The translations under genes were made by a program, and so were the position numbers. Below, in pieces: positions 36,164 to 49,635 of a stretch of 64,000 bases of DNA. Positions within the stretch are counted from its first letter, which is position 1; every line of letters begins with the position of its first letter. The DNA comes from Candidatus Sulfopaludibacter sp. SbA3 (GTDB lineage: Bacteria > Pseudomonadota > Alphaproteobacteria > Caulobacterales > Hyphomonadaceae). The notes under the pieces were generated by a model that saw only the letters and a program-made list of their open reading frames with translations, was not told the DNA's origin and did not search any database. The stretch spans positions 1 to 64,000 of the forward strand of contig CAMDAC010000002.1 in NCBI GenBank assembly GCA_945888325.1. The letters are read 5' to 3'.

Positions 36164-38226
36164 AATTTCCCTTTCAGCTCGATCGTGAAGATCGGACCGA
36201 ACGCGCGCGCGTATTCTTCCGAGCGCACCACCGCGCCGTTCCGGTCGGGCGCGTAGACTTCCCGCCAGAACGTATCGCGCTGGTTGAACAGGTTGCCCAG
36301 CGCGACGGTGCCCGTCATGCCGGCAATGTCCTTGTGTTCGAGATAGACCATAGAAAAGGCGGGGGTATTTCCTTCAAGCGCGATCTGGTTGAGCTGGTAG
36401 GATGGCTCGGATTTGAAACCTTCGACAATCGTGCCCCAGGCCCAATCCGTACCCGGAACATCCTGGCGGAGTTCCATTTTCCATTCCCAGATCAGATGGG
36501 AGTTGATCGAGCGGCGCTCACCCGTCAACGGGTCATCGACTTCCGTATCATAGTAGCGGCCATTAAAGGTCAGTTCGGCGCCCTTGAAGCCAATCTCTTC
36601 AAGCTTGAGTGTCGAATCCGTCTCGATCGCGAACAGTTTTCCGCTGTCGATGTTGCCGGGACCCGCGCCCGTGCCGATGGGCACCTGGTCGATGACATCT
36701 TCAAGCTCCACGAAAATGAGCCGCACGGTCGAGGCGCCCCAGGCCTTGAAATCTTTCTGGGCTTCAAGGTTCAGCCGCCAGGACTGGTTGGGGACGATCT
36801 CGGGGTTTCCATCGACGCCGTTTTCCTGCTCGAGATTGACTGAAGAAATGAAGTCGAAAAAGTTCAGCTGGCCGACCCGCCGCTCAACCTTGGTGACCAG
36901 CTTCAGCGTATCGCTCTGCTGCCAGGACAGGCTGGCGGACCCTTTGGGGCGCATGAACGTGCGCTTGTTCTCGGCGTCGCCGGTCTGGGACAATTCCGAA
37001 TACTCAGCCCCCGCTGACACCTGCAGGTCGAGTTTCGGACCAAGCTTTCGCCCATGCGTGAGGATCACTTCGCCGCGGCGCTCCTCGACCCGCGAGTTGG
37101 CAAGGTCGAGCGGAATTTCCGTGAGCGGACCACCGCCGACGGCTTCCATCAGAGTGCTTTCAGCTTCGAGGAAATTGAAGGCGCCTTCGGCTGAAATCTG
37201 CCAGTCGCGGCCCTCCCCTGTCTGCAAGGCGTACTCGCTGCGGAGAATGTACTCGCCTTCATCAATTGTCTGCTCGAAGCGCTGGTCGAACTGGTTGCTT
37301 CCGTCGATGTTTGCCGTCTGGAAAACATCGACGAACGGACTGTGCTCGTGGCGCGCGAGGCTGATGAACTTGAGGCGCCCCGGGCCGGCGGCAAATTCGA
37401 TGTCGCCGCCGATCTCGCCGTTCCATTCGTCTTCGGAGCCGAAAAAGACCCGCCGGCCGTCAGGGCCCCCGACGGGAAAGGTCTTGGAGACCTGTTTCTG
37501 GTTGCCTTCGTACAACTCCCCGCTGGCGTTGAGGTTCGCGACGGTGCCGCTCGCCGGCTTCCAGGCAAGTGATCCGGATACGGACACATTGTCCTCGATC
37601 GACGTGAAATCCTCATCGCGCCGTTCGATCAGCATCCCTGTGCCGTCCCAGATGTTGCGCCATCCAGCATTTGCACCGCGTCCCGGCTCGCTGCCCGCTT
37701 CGAACGTCCAGCTCAGGGCGCCCTCGGCGCCGGACAGCGTCACGTTCATTTCGTCAAAGGTCGGCGGGAGGTTTTCGCGGATGCGCCATTTGTAGCGCCA
37801 GGTGCCATCGATCGTCCCCTTGCCGTCGGTCACGACGTTGACGACCTTGCCGGAGAGGCCTGCAATGTCCGTCTGGGCGCCGTCGAGAACTTCGATCCGC
37901 ACGACCCGCGCCGCAGCGATTCGGCCCAGCGCCGCCTCGGCGCCGTTTGATTTTGCCGAGACCCGCTGCCCGTCGATCAACACATTGCCGCGCGCCTGGC
38001 CGAAGCCGCGATTGCCGCTGTCATCGCTGAGAATGGAAAAGCCAGGCACACGGCTCACCATGTCGAGGGCGTTCTGCGGGCTGAACTGGGCGAAATCGGC
38101 GGGGGTGAATGCGGTACGATTCGTTTCGCTTGCCGGGGGTGCGGCTTCCGTTTCGGCGATAGCTGCAGGATGGCCGGCCAGAATGATCGTCGCGGCGGTC
38201 CCGAACAGGATCCGGTGCAGCAGCAT
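36160..38226 (-). CDS. TonB-dependent outer-membrane receptor
   Basis: 688 residues from ATG 38226 (GGGGAG 7-8 nt upstream). Signal peptide [19 protein letters not shown], plug domain (about residues 45-160: [44 protein letters not shown]), then a long series of alternating beta-strands ending in aromatic IELKGKF, typical of outer-membrane barrels. Ligand unknown; no classic TonB box is obvious. It lies in opposite orientation between murB and ddl, and carries a palindromic operator upstream. Confidence 0.9.
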   Translation of the reverse strand: MLLHRILFGTAATIILAGHPAAIAETEAAPPASETNRTAFTPADFAQFSPQNALDMVSRVPGFSILSDDSGNRGFGQARGNVLIDGQRVSAKSNGAEAALGRIAAARVVRIEVLDGAQTDIAGLSGKVVNVVTDGKGTIDGTWRYKWRIRENLPPTFDEMNVTLSGAEGALSWTFEAGSEPGRGANAGWRNIWDGTGMLIERRDEDFTSIEDNVSVSGSLAWKPASGTVANLNASGELYEGNQKQVSKTFPVGGPDGRRVFFGSEDEWNGEIGGDIEFAAGPGRLKFISLARHEHSPFVDVFQTANIDGSNQFDQRFEQTIDEGEYILRSEYALQTGEGRDWQISAEGAFNFLEAESTLMEAVGGGPLTEIPLDLANSRVEERRGEVILTHGRKLGPKLDLQVSAGAEYSELSQTGDAENKRTFMRPKGSASLSWQQSDTLKLVTKVERRVGQLNFFDFISSVNLEQENGVDGNPEIVPNQSWRLNLEAQKDFKAWGASTVRLIFVELEDVIDQVPIGTGAGPGNIDSGKLFAIETDSTLKLEEIGFKGAELTFNGRYYDTEVDDPLTGERRSINSHLIWEWKMELRQDVPGTDWAWGTIVEGFKSEPSYQLNQIALEGNTPAFSMVYLEHKDIAGMTGTVALGNLFNQRDTFWREVYAPDRNGAVVRSEEYARAFGPIFTIELKGKF

Positions 38227-38318
38227 GTCAGTATCTCCCCTTGGGCGCACATCGAGGCTCTCGCGGAGTCGCCCGGGGTGTTTGCCGTTTCTCGTTATCG
38301 ATTTGTTGCTTATCAATA

Positions 38319-38338
38319 TTGACTACCTATGTAGTCAA
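38319..38338 (-). promoter_or_regulatory. Palindromic operator upstream of the TonB receptor
   Basis: TTGACTAC-CTAT-GTAGTCAA: a perfect 8-bp palindrome with a 4-nt centre, 93 nt upstream of the receptor ATG. The leftward half contains TTGACT, a fair -35 hexamer. GACTAC-N4-GTAGTC resembles BlaI/MecI-type operators (TACA-N2-TGTA core, imperfect here); this assignment is inference. The region is AT-richer than its surroundings. Confidence 0.65.
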
Positions 38339-38484
38339 CCCCCTTTCGCGCGGCACGAGATAATTTTTCTGTAATTCGCCGGAATCTTGCCAGACAGAAG
38401 CCCTGCCCTCCTCTTTAAGCTGGTGTTCACCGCAGCGATCCATGACGGACGCGGCGAATGAAGCGCGTCTCAGAAGGAGCAGGC

Positions 38485-39393
38485 ATGAAACGGGTGGCGG
38501 TTATTTATGGCGGCTGGTCTTCGGAACGCCCCGTGTCCCTTTCCTCCGGCCGGCAGATGGCGGAGGCCGCGCGAAAGGCCGGCTACGACGTGATTGAAAT
38601 CGACGCGACGCGTGAGCTGGCCCGGCAGCTGACCGAAGCCAGGCCGGATGCCGTACTGAACGGCCTGCATGGTCCCTGGGGCGAAGACGGCTCTGTGCAG
38701 GGCCTGCTGGAAGTCATGGGTCTGCCCTATTCCCATTCCGGCGTGCTCGCCTCGGCCCTCGCCATGGACAAGCTGAAATCCAAGGCCGTGTACAAGCAGG
38801 CCGGCCTCGACGTCGCCCAGGACCGCCGCGTGACGCGCGCCGAGGCCGCCGCCGCCCACGCGCTGAAACCGCCTTACGTGATCAAGCCGGTCAACGAAGG
38901 CTCCAGCTTCGGTGTACTGATCGTGCGCGAGGGCACGAACGGCCCGCCGCAGGAACTGACTGGGCCGAACTGGCGCTACGGCGATTATCTGATGGCGGAG
39001 GAATACATCCCCGGCCGCGAGCTGACCGTCGCTGTGCTGGGTGACCGAGCACTCGCGGTGACCGAGATCACGACCTTAAGAGACTATTACGATTTTGATG
39101 CAAAATACGCGGCTGGTGGATCGCAGCATGTGATCCCTGCGGACCTGCCCGCGCATGTGACCAAAGCAGCGATGGATGCATCGCTCACGGCTCACCTCGC
39201 TCTGGGATGCCGCGGGGCGACGCGCTCGGACTTCCGATACGATGAGAAGAAGGACCGCCTCGTGATCCTCGAAACCAACACCCAGCCCGGCATGACGCCG
39301 ACCTCGCTCGTTCCCGAGCAGGCCGCGCATATGGGCATGAGTTTCGTGGACCTCGTCGCCTGGATGATCGAGGACGCCTCATGCCAAAGATAG
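38485..39393 (+). CDS. ddl: D-alanine--D-alanine ligase
   Basis: 302 residues. ATP-grasp enzyme of peptidoglycan synthesis. N-terminal [38 protein letters not shown]-binding [25 protein letters not shown], and metal-binding [16 protein letters not shown] 38485 follows AAGGAG by 6 nt; an earlier ATG at 38458 encodes a short MKRV-repeated extension and is less likely. Overlaps ftsQ by 13 nt. Confidence 0.96.
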   Translation: MKRVAVIYGGWSSERPVSLSSGRQMAEAARKAGYDVIEIDATRELARQLTEARPDAVLNGLHGPWGEDGSVQGLLEVMGLPYSHSGVLASALAMDKLKSKAVYKQAGLDVAQDRRVTRAEAAAAHALKPPYVIKPVNEGSSFGVLIVREGTNGPPQELTGPNWRYGDYLMAEEYIPGRELTVAVLGDRALAVTEITTLRDYYDFDAKYAAGGSQHVIPADLPAHVTKAAMDASLTAHLALGCRGATRSDFRYDEKKDRLVILETNTQPGMTPTSLVPEQAAHMGMSFVDLVAWMIEDASCQR

Positions 39394-40253
39394 AGCGTAA
39401 CCAGACCGTGCCTTCGGGCCGCCGCCGTCCGGCGACGATCATCGACGAGACGACGGGCGAGGAAGTCCGCGTCTCCTCGATCGTTTTCGGCGTCGTGATG
39501 CTGGTCGCAATCCTTGTGGCCACCGCTGCTTGGATGGGCGGATCGATGTCCCAGATCGGCGCCCGGTTCGGCGGCTTCATGGACGACACCTCGCGTCTAG
39601 TCGGCATCGACGTGAAGGATGTGTCGGTTCTCGGCCTCGAAGATAATCCGGCGCTTGCCGACGAAGTGCGCGCCGCCGCGATGATTGAGCCCGGCGAGAA
39701 CATGTTCCGCGCCGATCCGCACCTGATCAAGAGCCGCGTCGAAAGCACCAGCAAGGTGCTCAACGTGCGCGTCCACCGCCTGTGGCCCGGCCAGATCGTC
39801 ATCCTCGCTGACGCTGCTGATCCGGTGGCGCTCTGGCATGATGGCCGCCAGTGGCAGGTCGTCGACGGCCTTGGCCGCCTGCTGCCGGGCGCCCGCGCTG
39901 AAGACCACCCGGGCCTCCTGCGCCTCGCTGGCCAGGGCGCCCCCGAAGCCGCCCCGCAGCTCGCCTCCGCGCTGGCCTCGGCGCCGGACATCAATGGCCG
40001 CGTTGCGGTCGCCACCCGGATCGGCACGCGCCGCTGGGACATGCGCTTCATCAACGGCGTTACCGTCCGCCTGCCGGAAGACCCGGGCCTTGAGCCCGCC
40101 ATCCAGCGGCTGGCGAAACTGCAAGTGCGCACCGCGCTCACCCAGCGCCCGCTGGAAATGATCGACCTGCGCAGCCAGGGCCGCGTCTATCTCCGCCTGG
40201 CCCAATCCGCTGTTGAACCCGCCCCTGCGCGCGAGGTCGCCGAGAAAACCTGA
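39381..40253 (+). CDS. ftsQ: Cell division protein FtsQ
   Basis: 290 residues. Bitopic inner-membrane divisome protein: cytoplasmic basic N-terminus, one membrane helix (around residues 36-55), a POTRA domain ([22 protein letters not shown] region, about residues 78-150) and the FtsQ beta-domain ([27 protein letters not shown]). Starts inside the end of ddl and its stop shares one base with the ftsA start, so these genes are tightly coupled. Confidence 0.95.
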   Translation: MPKIERNQTVPSGRRRPATIIDETTGEEVRVSSIVFGVVMLVAILVATAAWMGGSMSQIGARFGGFMDDTSRLVGIDVKDVSVLGLEDNPALADEVRAAAMIEPGENMFRADPHLIKSRVESTSKVLNVRVHRLWPGQIVILADAADPVALWHDGRQWQVVDGLGRLLPGARAEDHPGLLRLAGQGAPEAAPQLASALASAPDINGRVAVATRIGTRRWDMRFINGVTVRLPEDPGLEPAIQRLAKLQVRTALTQRPLEMIDLRSQGRVYLRLAQSAVEPAPAREVAEKT

Positions 40254-41563
40254 TGTCCGAACTCTCTTCCAAGCGCCTCGCCCGCCTCAACGGCCGCTCC
40301 AGCGGCACGGTCGCCGCGCTGGACATCGGCTGCTCGAAAACCACCTGCCTGATAGCTCGTCCGGATACGGACAATCCACGCCGGATGACCATCCTCGGCG
40401 CGGGACGTCAGCAGACGCGCGGATTCGCCGGTGGCACGATCACCGACATGGAGGGGCTTGAACGCTCCATCCGTCTTGCGGTCGAAGATGCGGAACGCGA
40501 AGCAGGCGAGCCGATCTCGGAAGTCATCCTCGGCATCACGGGCCCGAAACTCACCTCGCGTCTGATCACCGCTAGCCTCGATATCGGCGACCGCGTGGTC
40601 ACCGCCAAGGATGTGCGCCGCCTTCATAGCCAGGCTCTGACGCGCGCCGCCCAGTCCCCCGCTCACCGCCAGGAGGACATCCTCTCCGCCTGGCCGGTCG
40701 TCTATACCATCGACAAGGTGGCTGGCCGCGTGCGCCAGCCCGTCGGCATGATCGCCGGTACGCTGACGGTCAAAATGTCGATCGTCTCTGCCCCGCGCGC
40801 CATTGTGAAGAACCTCGTCGAGTGCGTCGGCCGCGCCCATCTCGGTGTGCGCCAACTGGTCCCCTCGGCCATTGCCAGCGGGGCGGGAACCCTGATCGAG
40901 GACGAGATCGAGAATGGCGCGGTCTGCATCGATCTCGGCTCCGGCGTCACCGCCGTCTCGGTCTACCTGCATGGCTCGCCTGCCTGGCTGGGCCTTGTGC
41001 CGGTCGGCGGCGCGCACGTGACCGCCGATATTGCGCAAGGCATCGGCACGACCTTTGCCGCCGCTGAGCGCCTGAAGAGCGTCTATGGCACTGCCGATCT
41101 CGAAGGCCCCGGCCTTGCCGAACGCATCGAGGCCCCGCGCCTCGGCGATGACGGCCGCTTGCATGCGTCCCGGCTGGAGCGCGCCGAACTCGCGCGCATC
41201 ATTGCGCCGCGGATCGAAGAGATTTTCGAGATGACGCTGGACCTACTTGCGCGGAGCGATGTGAAATCGGTCCTGCCGCAGCGCGTGGTACTCACGGGCG
41301 GCGCGAGCCAGCTGCCCGGCGTGCGGGAAGTCGCCAGCCGCATCCTCAAGACTCCAATCCGCCTCGGCCGTCCGGTCCTTGCCGAAACTTTAGGCGAGCA
41401 ACTGGCCACGCCTGCTTTTTCAACGGCGTCCGGCCTGCTACTTTATCCCGAGTTGGGGTTCACAGACGCTGCGCGGGCTGGCGTATCGCCATTGGAAACT
41501 GAGGCGGAGGGCGGCTCGGGAAAACTCAAGAGTGTGCTCTACTGGCTGAAAGAAAATTTCTGA
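40253..41563 (+). CDS. ftsA: Cell division protein FtsA
   Basis: 436 residues. Actin-like protein that tethers FtsZ to the membrane. Phosphate-1 motif ALDIGCSKTTCLIA, the 1C domain (SEVILGITGPKLTS), phosphate-2 CIDLGSGVTAVSVY, and adenosine motif VVLTGGASQLPGVRE. The C-terminal amphipathic peptide (LKSVLYWLKENF) is present. One-base overlap with ftsQ (TGATG). Confidence 0.96.
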   Translation: MSELSSKRLARLNGRSSGTVAALDIGCSKTTCLIARPDTDNPRRMTILGAGRQQTRGFAGGTITDMEGLERSIRLAVEDAEREAGEPISEVILGITGPKLTSRLITASLDIGDRVVTAKDVRRLHSQALTRAAQSPAHRQEDILSAWPVVYTIDKVAGRVRQPVGMIAGTLTVKMSIVSAPRAIVKNLVECVGRAHLGVRQLVPSAIASGAGTLIEDEIENGAVCIDLGSGVTAVSVYLHGSPAWLGLVPVGGAHVTADIAQGIGTTFAAAERLKSVYGTADLEGPGLAERIEAPRLGDDGRLHASRLERAELARIIAPRIEEIFEMTLDLLARSDVKSVLPQRVVLTGGASQLPGVREVASRILKTPIRLGRPVLAETLGEQLATPAFSTASGLLLYPELGFTDAARAGVSPLETEAEGGSGKLKSVLYWLKENF

Positions 41564-41579
41564 CGCCAACAGCGTTCAC

Positions 41580-41595
41580 TTAAGCGTTTTTTAGC
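41580..41595 (+). promoter_or_regulatory. CtrA-like half-consensus box upstream of ftsZ
   Basis: TTAA-GCGTTTT-TTAGC, one mismatch to the TTAA-N7-TTAAC CtrA consensus, centred about 70 nt upstream of the ftsZ ATG in the 95-nt ftsA-ftsZ gap. In Caulobacter CtrA represses ftsZ; a matching role here is inference. Confidence 0.4.
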
Positions 41596-41658
41596 GGCAG
41601 GCGCGCATTCTGCCCGCTCAAGCCAGCCCCGGCCGACGCAGACGCAGATTGAGGCGCA

Positions 41659-43092
41659 ATGACCCAGGAACTTAAGCCGCGGATCCTCGTTTTTGGCGTG
41701 GGCGGAGCCGGCGGCAACGCGATCAACAACATGATCGAGGCAAACCTCCAGGGCGTCGAGTTCATCGTGGCCAATACCGACGCGCAGGCCCTGTCGCGTT
41801 CGCGCGCTGAAAACACGCTGCAGCTTGGCCTCGGCACCACCTCCGGTCTCGGCGCCGGCGCGCGCCCCGAGGTTGGTGCGAAAGCAGCTGAAGAATCCCT
41901 CGATGATATCCGCGCCCGTCTCGAAGGCGCCCACATGGTGTTCATCGCCGCCGGCATGGGCGGTGGCACCGGCACCGGCGCAGCCCCGATCATCGCCCGC
42001 GCAGCGCAAGACATGGGCATCCTGACGATTGCCGTTGTCACCAAGCCGTTTGGCTTCGAAGGCGCGCACCGCATGCGCCTCGCCGAAGAGGGCCTCGCCA
42101 AGATTCGTGGCCATGTCGACACGATGATCGTCGTGCCGAACCAGAACCTGTTCCGCATCGCCAACGACAAGACGACTTTCGCCGACGCGTTCCGCATGGC
42201 GGACGACGTACTATATTCGGGCGTGCGCGGCATCACCGACCTGATCGTCATGCCCGGCCTGATCAACCTCGACTTTGCCGATGTCAGCGCCATCATGCGC
42301 GGCATGGGCACCGCCCTGATGGGCATGGGCGAGGCGACCGGTGAGGCCCGGGCCCTCGAGGCCGCCAAACGCGCCATCGACAATCCGCTGCTCGACGATG
42401 TCACCATCAAGGGCGCCAAGGGCGTGCTGGTGCACATCACCGGCGGCTATGACATGACCCTGTTCGAACTGGACGAGGCGGCCAACGAAATCCGCCGCGA
42501 AGTCGACCCTAACGCGAACATCATCCTCGGCTCGGCGTTCGACGCGAGCCTCGAAGGCCGCATTCGCGTCTCCGTGGTCGCCGCCGGTCTCGACGCCGCG
42601 ACGCGCCGCCTGCCTGCTGCGCAGCCGATCGCCCCGCGCACGCTGGGTGCGTCCCCTGTTGCCGCCGCCCCCACCGCCGATGACGAAGCCCACGCCCTGG
42701 AAGACGAAGCCATGGCGGACGAGGACGCGGAGATGCTGGCCGCGGCCCCGGCTTACGACCCGGATGCAGACGACCGCCCGAAGATCGTGGCGCCGCCCCG
42801 CGTGGCCGTCACGCCGGCCGCTCCGGCGGCCGGAATCTTCTCCGAGCGTACGGACGCCCCTGCCCCCGAGAGGCCCGTCCGTGAGGGCGCAGCGCCGTCC
42901 TCCGGCTTCGCGAACCTGTTCGGCTGGCGCCGCCCGGCGCCCCAAGGCCAGAATGATTCCGTCCCCGAACCGCGCGGCGCCGCTGCCAGCCCTCAGATCA
43001 TCTCGTCGCCGGACGACCATCCCGAACCGGCGGCCTTCGATGACGCCGATCTGGAGATTCCTGCCTTCCTGCGGCGTTCTGCCAATCATTGA
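41659..43092 (+). CDS. ftsZ: Cell division protein FtsZ
   Basis: 477 residues. Tubulin-like GTPase forming the Z ring. GTP-binding [13 protein letters not shown], the tubulin signature GGGTGTG at residues 101-107, NLDFADV (T7 loop region), then a ~150-residue Ala/Pro/acidic linker (residues ~320-465), and the conserved C-terminal peptide [12 protein letters not shown] that binds FtsA. The long linker is typical of alphaproteobacteria. A CtrA-like box precedes it. Confidence 0.98.
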   Translation: MTQELKPRILVFGVGGAGGNAINNMIEANLQGVEFIVANTDAQALSRSRAENTLQLGLGTTSGLGAGARPEVGAKAAEESLDDIRARLEGAHMVFIAAGMGGGTGTGAAPIIARAAQDMGILTIAVVTKPFGFEGAHRMRLAEEGLAKIRGHVDTMIVVPNQNLFRIANDKTTFADAFRMADDVLYSGVRGITDLIVMPGLINLDFADVSAIMRGMGTALMGMGEATGEARALEAAKRAIDNPLLDDVTIKGAKGVLVHITGGYDMTLFELDEAANEIRREVDPNANIILGSAFDASLEGRIRVSVVAAGLDAATRRLPAAQPIAPRTLGASPVAAAPTADDEAHALEDEAMADEDAEMLAAAPAYDPDADDRPKIVAPPRVAVTPAAPAAGIFSERTDAPAPERPVREGAAPSSGFANLFGWRRPAPQGQNDSVPEPRGAAASPQIISSPDDHPEPAAFDDADLEIPAFLRRSANH

Positions 43093-43276
43093 GCGCGTGT
43101 GTGGCCTTCGGGCGACACATTTCCTGCAGGTTAAAGTCGTTGTTTTTCAACGCTTTATAGCGCGCCCAACCGCCAAACTGTAACAAGCCGAAACATCGCG
43201 TGTTTTGAGTGCAGCGGGCCGGCAGGCCATCTAGTGCGTCATGGTTATGCGTTCCGGGCTGAAGGCTGAAACACAC

Positions 43277-44188
43277 ATGGCGCACGCGCGGCAGACAACG
43301 ATTTCGCGCAAGGTCAGCTGCGCCGGGATAGGTGTGCACTCTGGTGCGCGCGCCCGCCTTACGCTGCTTCCCGCAGCGACCAATACCGGTATCCGCTTCG
43401 TCCGCATCGACGCTCCGGAGGGCGCCGGCGAAATTCAGGCCCACGCCGACGCGGTCTCCGACACCCAGCTCGGCACCACGCTGTCGAACGCGCATGGGGT
43501 CTCTGTCGCTGTGGTCGAGCACCTGCTTGCCGCCATTGCCGGGGTCGGGATCGACAACCTGCGCATCGAAATCGACGGCCCCGAAGTGCCGATCATGGAT
43601 GGCTCATCCTCCGTGTTCTACGAACTTCTGATGCTGGCCGGCCAGAAAGCGCAAGGCGCGGCCCGCCAGCGCATCCGCATTCTCGAAACCATCGAAGTGC
43701 GCGAAGGCCCGAAACGCGCCACGCTGTCGCCTTCGAACGGCGACGTGCTGACGCTGCGCGCCCGTATCGAGTATGACGACCAGCACATTGGCGTGCAGCA
43801 GATGGCGATGAAGCTCGCCCCCGGCATGTTCGCCCGCGACCTTGCCTTCGCCCGCACCTATGGCTTTGCCCGCGATGTCGAAATGCTGCGCTCGATGGGC
43901 CTCGCCCGGGGCGGCTCGCTCGAGAACGCGGTGGTGATCGGCGAAGACGGCGTGATGAACCCGGAAGGCCTGCGCATCGAGGACGAGTTCGTGCGCCACA
44001 AGATGCTGGACGCCGTCGGCGACCTGATGCTCGCCGGCGCTCCGATCGCGGGAGATTATGACGCGGTACAGCCCGGCCATGGCCTCAACAACAAGCTTGT
44101 CCGCAAGCTGCTCGCCACGCCGTCCGCCTGGTGCTGGGAAGAGGCCGGCACGCAAGCTGTCCGTGAAGACGTCCGCGCAGCAGTCTGA
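43277..44188 (+). CDS. lpxC: UDP-3-O-acyl-N-acetylglucosamine deacetylase
   Basis: 303 residues from ATG 43277; the frame opens at 43241. Zinc amidase for the committed step of lipid A synthesis. Zinc ligands: His82 in VVEHLLAAIAG, and His241 and Asp245 in FVRHKMLDAVGD. The catalytic His lies in QPGHGLNNKL. N-terminal TTISRKVSCAGIGVHSG matches the family. It ends the divisome/envelope block; the XRE regulator follows on the opposite strand. Confidence 0.95.
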   Translation: MAHARQTTISRKVSCAGIGVHSGARARLTLLPAATNTGIRFVRIDAPEGAGEIQAHADAVSDTQLGTTLSNAHGVSVAVVEHLLAAIAGVGIDNLRIEIDGPEVPIMDGSSSVFYELLMLAGQKAQGAARQRIRILETIEVREGPKRATLSPSNGDVLTLRARIEYDDQHIGVQQMAMKLAPGMFARDLAFARTYGFARDVEMLRSMGLARGGSLENAVVIGEDGVMNPEGLRIEDEFVRHKMLDAVGDLMLAGAPIAGDYDAVQPGHGLNNKLVRKLLATPSAWCWEEAGTQAVREDVRAAV

Positions 44189-44213
44189 ATTGTCTTGATC
44201 GCCGGAAGGGCGC

Positions 44214-44654
44214 TCAGCCCATCAGGCTTTGGCTGTCGCCGGACAGATCATCCGGCAGCCCTTCTTCATCACCCCGACCGGCGAGTGACCGGACAAGCGC
44301 CATCAGATGGGTGCGTACGCGCTCATCCTCGATGCGGGAAAAGTTGCGGACAAGGTCGATGACCGCGCGCGACGACCCGCCGGCGGATTCGGTTTTCTCA
44401 GCCGCGCCGAAGAACCAGCCCGGCTGCACCTCCAGCACTTCCGCGATCTGAGCCAAGCGGCCGGCGCTGACCCGGTTTGCACCGGTCTCGTATTTCTGGA
44501 TCTGCTGGTAGGAAATACCGAGCGCGTCTGCCAACTGGTCCTGTGTCAGGCCAAGCAGGATCCGGCGGCGGCGCATGCGCTCACCGACCTGGCGGTCCAC
44601 TGTGTTGGCATCGCTCAGTTTGCGGCTGGTCATGACTTCACTCTTCTCGTCCAT
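44214..44654 (-). CDS. XRE family transcriptional regulator
   Basis: 146 residues. An XRE helix-turn-helix (residues 22-78): VGERMRRRRILLGLTQDQLA..LGISYQQIQKYETGANRVSAGRL, the alphaproteobacterial-type single-HTH with a C-terminal ~65-residue acidic effector region. Regulated genes unknown; autoregulation is suggested by an inverted repeat in the divergent gap to bamD. ATG 44654 or 44633 (MTSRKLSD) could be the start; neither has a strong ribosome binding site. Confidence 0.9.
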   Translation of the reverse strand: MDEKSEVMTSRKLSDANTVDRQVGERMRRRRILLGLTQDQLADALGISYQQIQKYETGANRVSAGRLAQIAEVLEVQPGWFFGAAEKTESAGGSSRAVIDLVRNFSRIEDERVRTHLMALVRSLAGRGDEEGLPDDLSGDSQSLMG

Positions 44655-44727
44655 TTGCCCGGATCAGGGAATGCGTGTCCCGGCTCCTGTCAATCAGAGG
44701 CTGACATCAGCATAAAACACGTAGGGC

Positions 44728-44753
44728 GATTGTGGCACCTGGCAAGCACAATC
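44728..44753. promoter_or_regulatory. Inverted repeat in the XRE-bamD gap (operator candidate)
   Basis: GATTGTG (44728-44734) and CACAATC (44747-44753), perfect 7-bp arms spaced by 12 nt, so arm centres lie about two helical turns apart. 75 nt upstream of the XRE ATG and 130 nt upstream of bamD. Spacing suits an XRE dimer; unproven. Confidence 0.45.
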
Positions 44754-44794
44754 TTCGTATTTGGGTAATTTGGCCACATCCTGCCTCGCAAACC

Positions 44795-44820
44795 CTGCCT
44801 TTCAGGCCTTGGAAAGGCAG
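44795..44820. repeat. Hairpin upstream of bamD
   Basis: CTGCCTTTC (44795-44803) and GAAAGGCAG (44812-44820), perfect 9-bp arms with an 8-nt loop, ending 63 nt before the bamD ATG. No T run, so an intrinsic terminator is unlikely. It probably forms a hairpin in the bamD 5' leader or is a second operator. Confidence 0.5.
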
Positions 44821-44882
44821 GCGCATTCGCGCTAAGCAAACAGGGTAAACCGCACAAAGTCGCAGATACAGGCCGCCCCCCC

Positions 44883-45716
44883 ATGTCCAGACTGACACCC
44901 CTCCCCTTGGCGATTGCTGCCTGCGCGCTGGTGCTTGGCGCCTGCCAGTCCACACGGCGCAACACGGAACTCGCCTATGTCGAGCGCCCCGTCGAACAAC
45001 TCTACAACCAGGCCGCCGCGGAACTCGATTCCCGCGACTATCAGAATGCCATCCTGCTGTTCGAGGAAGTCGAGCGCCAGCACCCCTATTCCGAGTGGGC
45101 CCGCAAATCGATGGTGATGTCGGCCTACGCCTCCTACAAGACGCGCGACTACACGACCGCACTCGCCGCAGCCGAACGCTACCTTGCCCTGCACCCGGGC
45201 GGCTCGGAAGCCGAATATGCCTATTACCTGACGGCGCTTTGCCATTTCGACCAGATCGTCGATGTCGGCCGCGACCAGGCGATCACCGAACGCGCCCGCA
45301 CGGCGCTGAACGACATCATCCGCCGTTTCCCGGAAAGCGAGTATGCCAAGGATGCCCGCGTCAAGCTCGACATGGTCAACGACCAGCTCGCGGGCAAGGA
45401 AATGACGGTCGGGCGTTGGTACCTGCGTTCGAACCAAACCCTTTCGGCCGTCAACCGGTTCCGCAACGTGGTGGAAAACTTCCAGACCACCAACCACGCA
45501 CCCGAAGCGCTGCACCGCCTCGTCGAGGCCTACCTGACGCTCGGCCTCAAGGACCAGGCGCTCGCGGCTGGCGCGACGCTCGGCTACAACTATCCGGACA
45601 GCGACTGGTACAAGATGAGCTACCGCCTGCTGACCAACGAAGGCGTTGACCTCGAAGCGATCAGCGCCTCCGAGCGCCGCACGCTTCTGCAGCGGCTCAT
45701 CCCCGGCGGCAAGTAG
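44883..45716 (+). CDS. bamD: Outer membrane assembly lipoprotein BamD
   Basis: 277 residues. Essential lipoprotein of the BAM complex. Lipobox LVLGAC (Cys21), then five TPR-like repeats: EQLYNQAAAELDSRDYQNAILLFEEVERQHPYSEWA, YTTALAAAERYLALHPGG, and the RARTALNDIIRRFPESEYAKDA repeat (shown here only as landmarks). The LDMVNDQLAGKEM...YLRSNQTLSAVNRF region is characteristic of BamD. Downstream, ligA converges on it with a 23-nt gap. Confidence 0.95.
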   Translation: MSRLTPLPLAIAACALVLGACQSTRRNTELAYVERPVEQLYNQAAAELDSRDYQNAILLFEEVERQHPYSEWARKSMVMSAYASYKTRDYTTALAAAERYLALHPGGSEAEYAYYLTALCHFDQIVDVGRDQAITERARTALNDIIRRFPESEYAKDARVKLDMVNDQLAGKEMTVGRWYLRSNQTLSAVNRFRNVVENFQTTNHAPEALHRLVEAYLTLGLKDQALAAGATLGYNYPDSDWYKMSYRLLTNEGVDLEAISASERRTLLQRLIPGGK

Positions 45717-45739
45717 TCCGCTCCCGGAGCATCTGGGCG

Positions 45740-49524
<3,785 letters not shown>

Positions 49525-49635
49525 GCGGGGCGTTTTATCACAGGAACAAAAGCGGAACAAATGGAATCTTGCTTGCCACCTGCAACGCGTTGCTTTCTTC
49601 TGTCGCCAGCGCGGATTGCGGCCAGGGGAGACGGG

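Noticed and set aside
43125-43165. Hairpin CGTTG-TTTTT-CAACG after ftsZ as a terminator
   Set aside because: Only a 5-bp core stem, bulged flanks and no T run after it.
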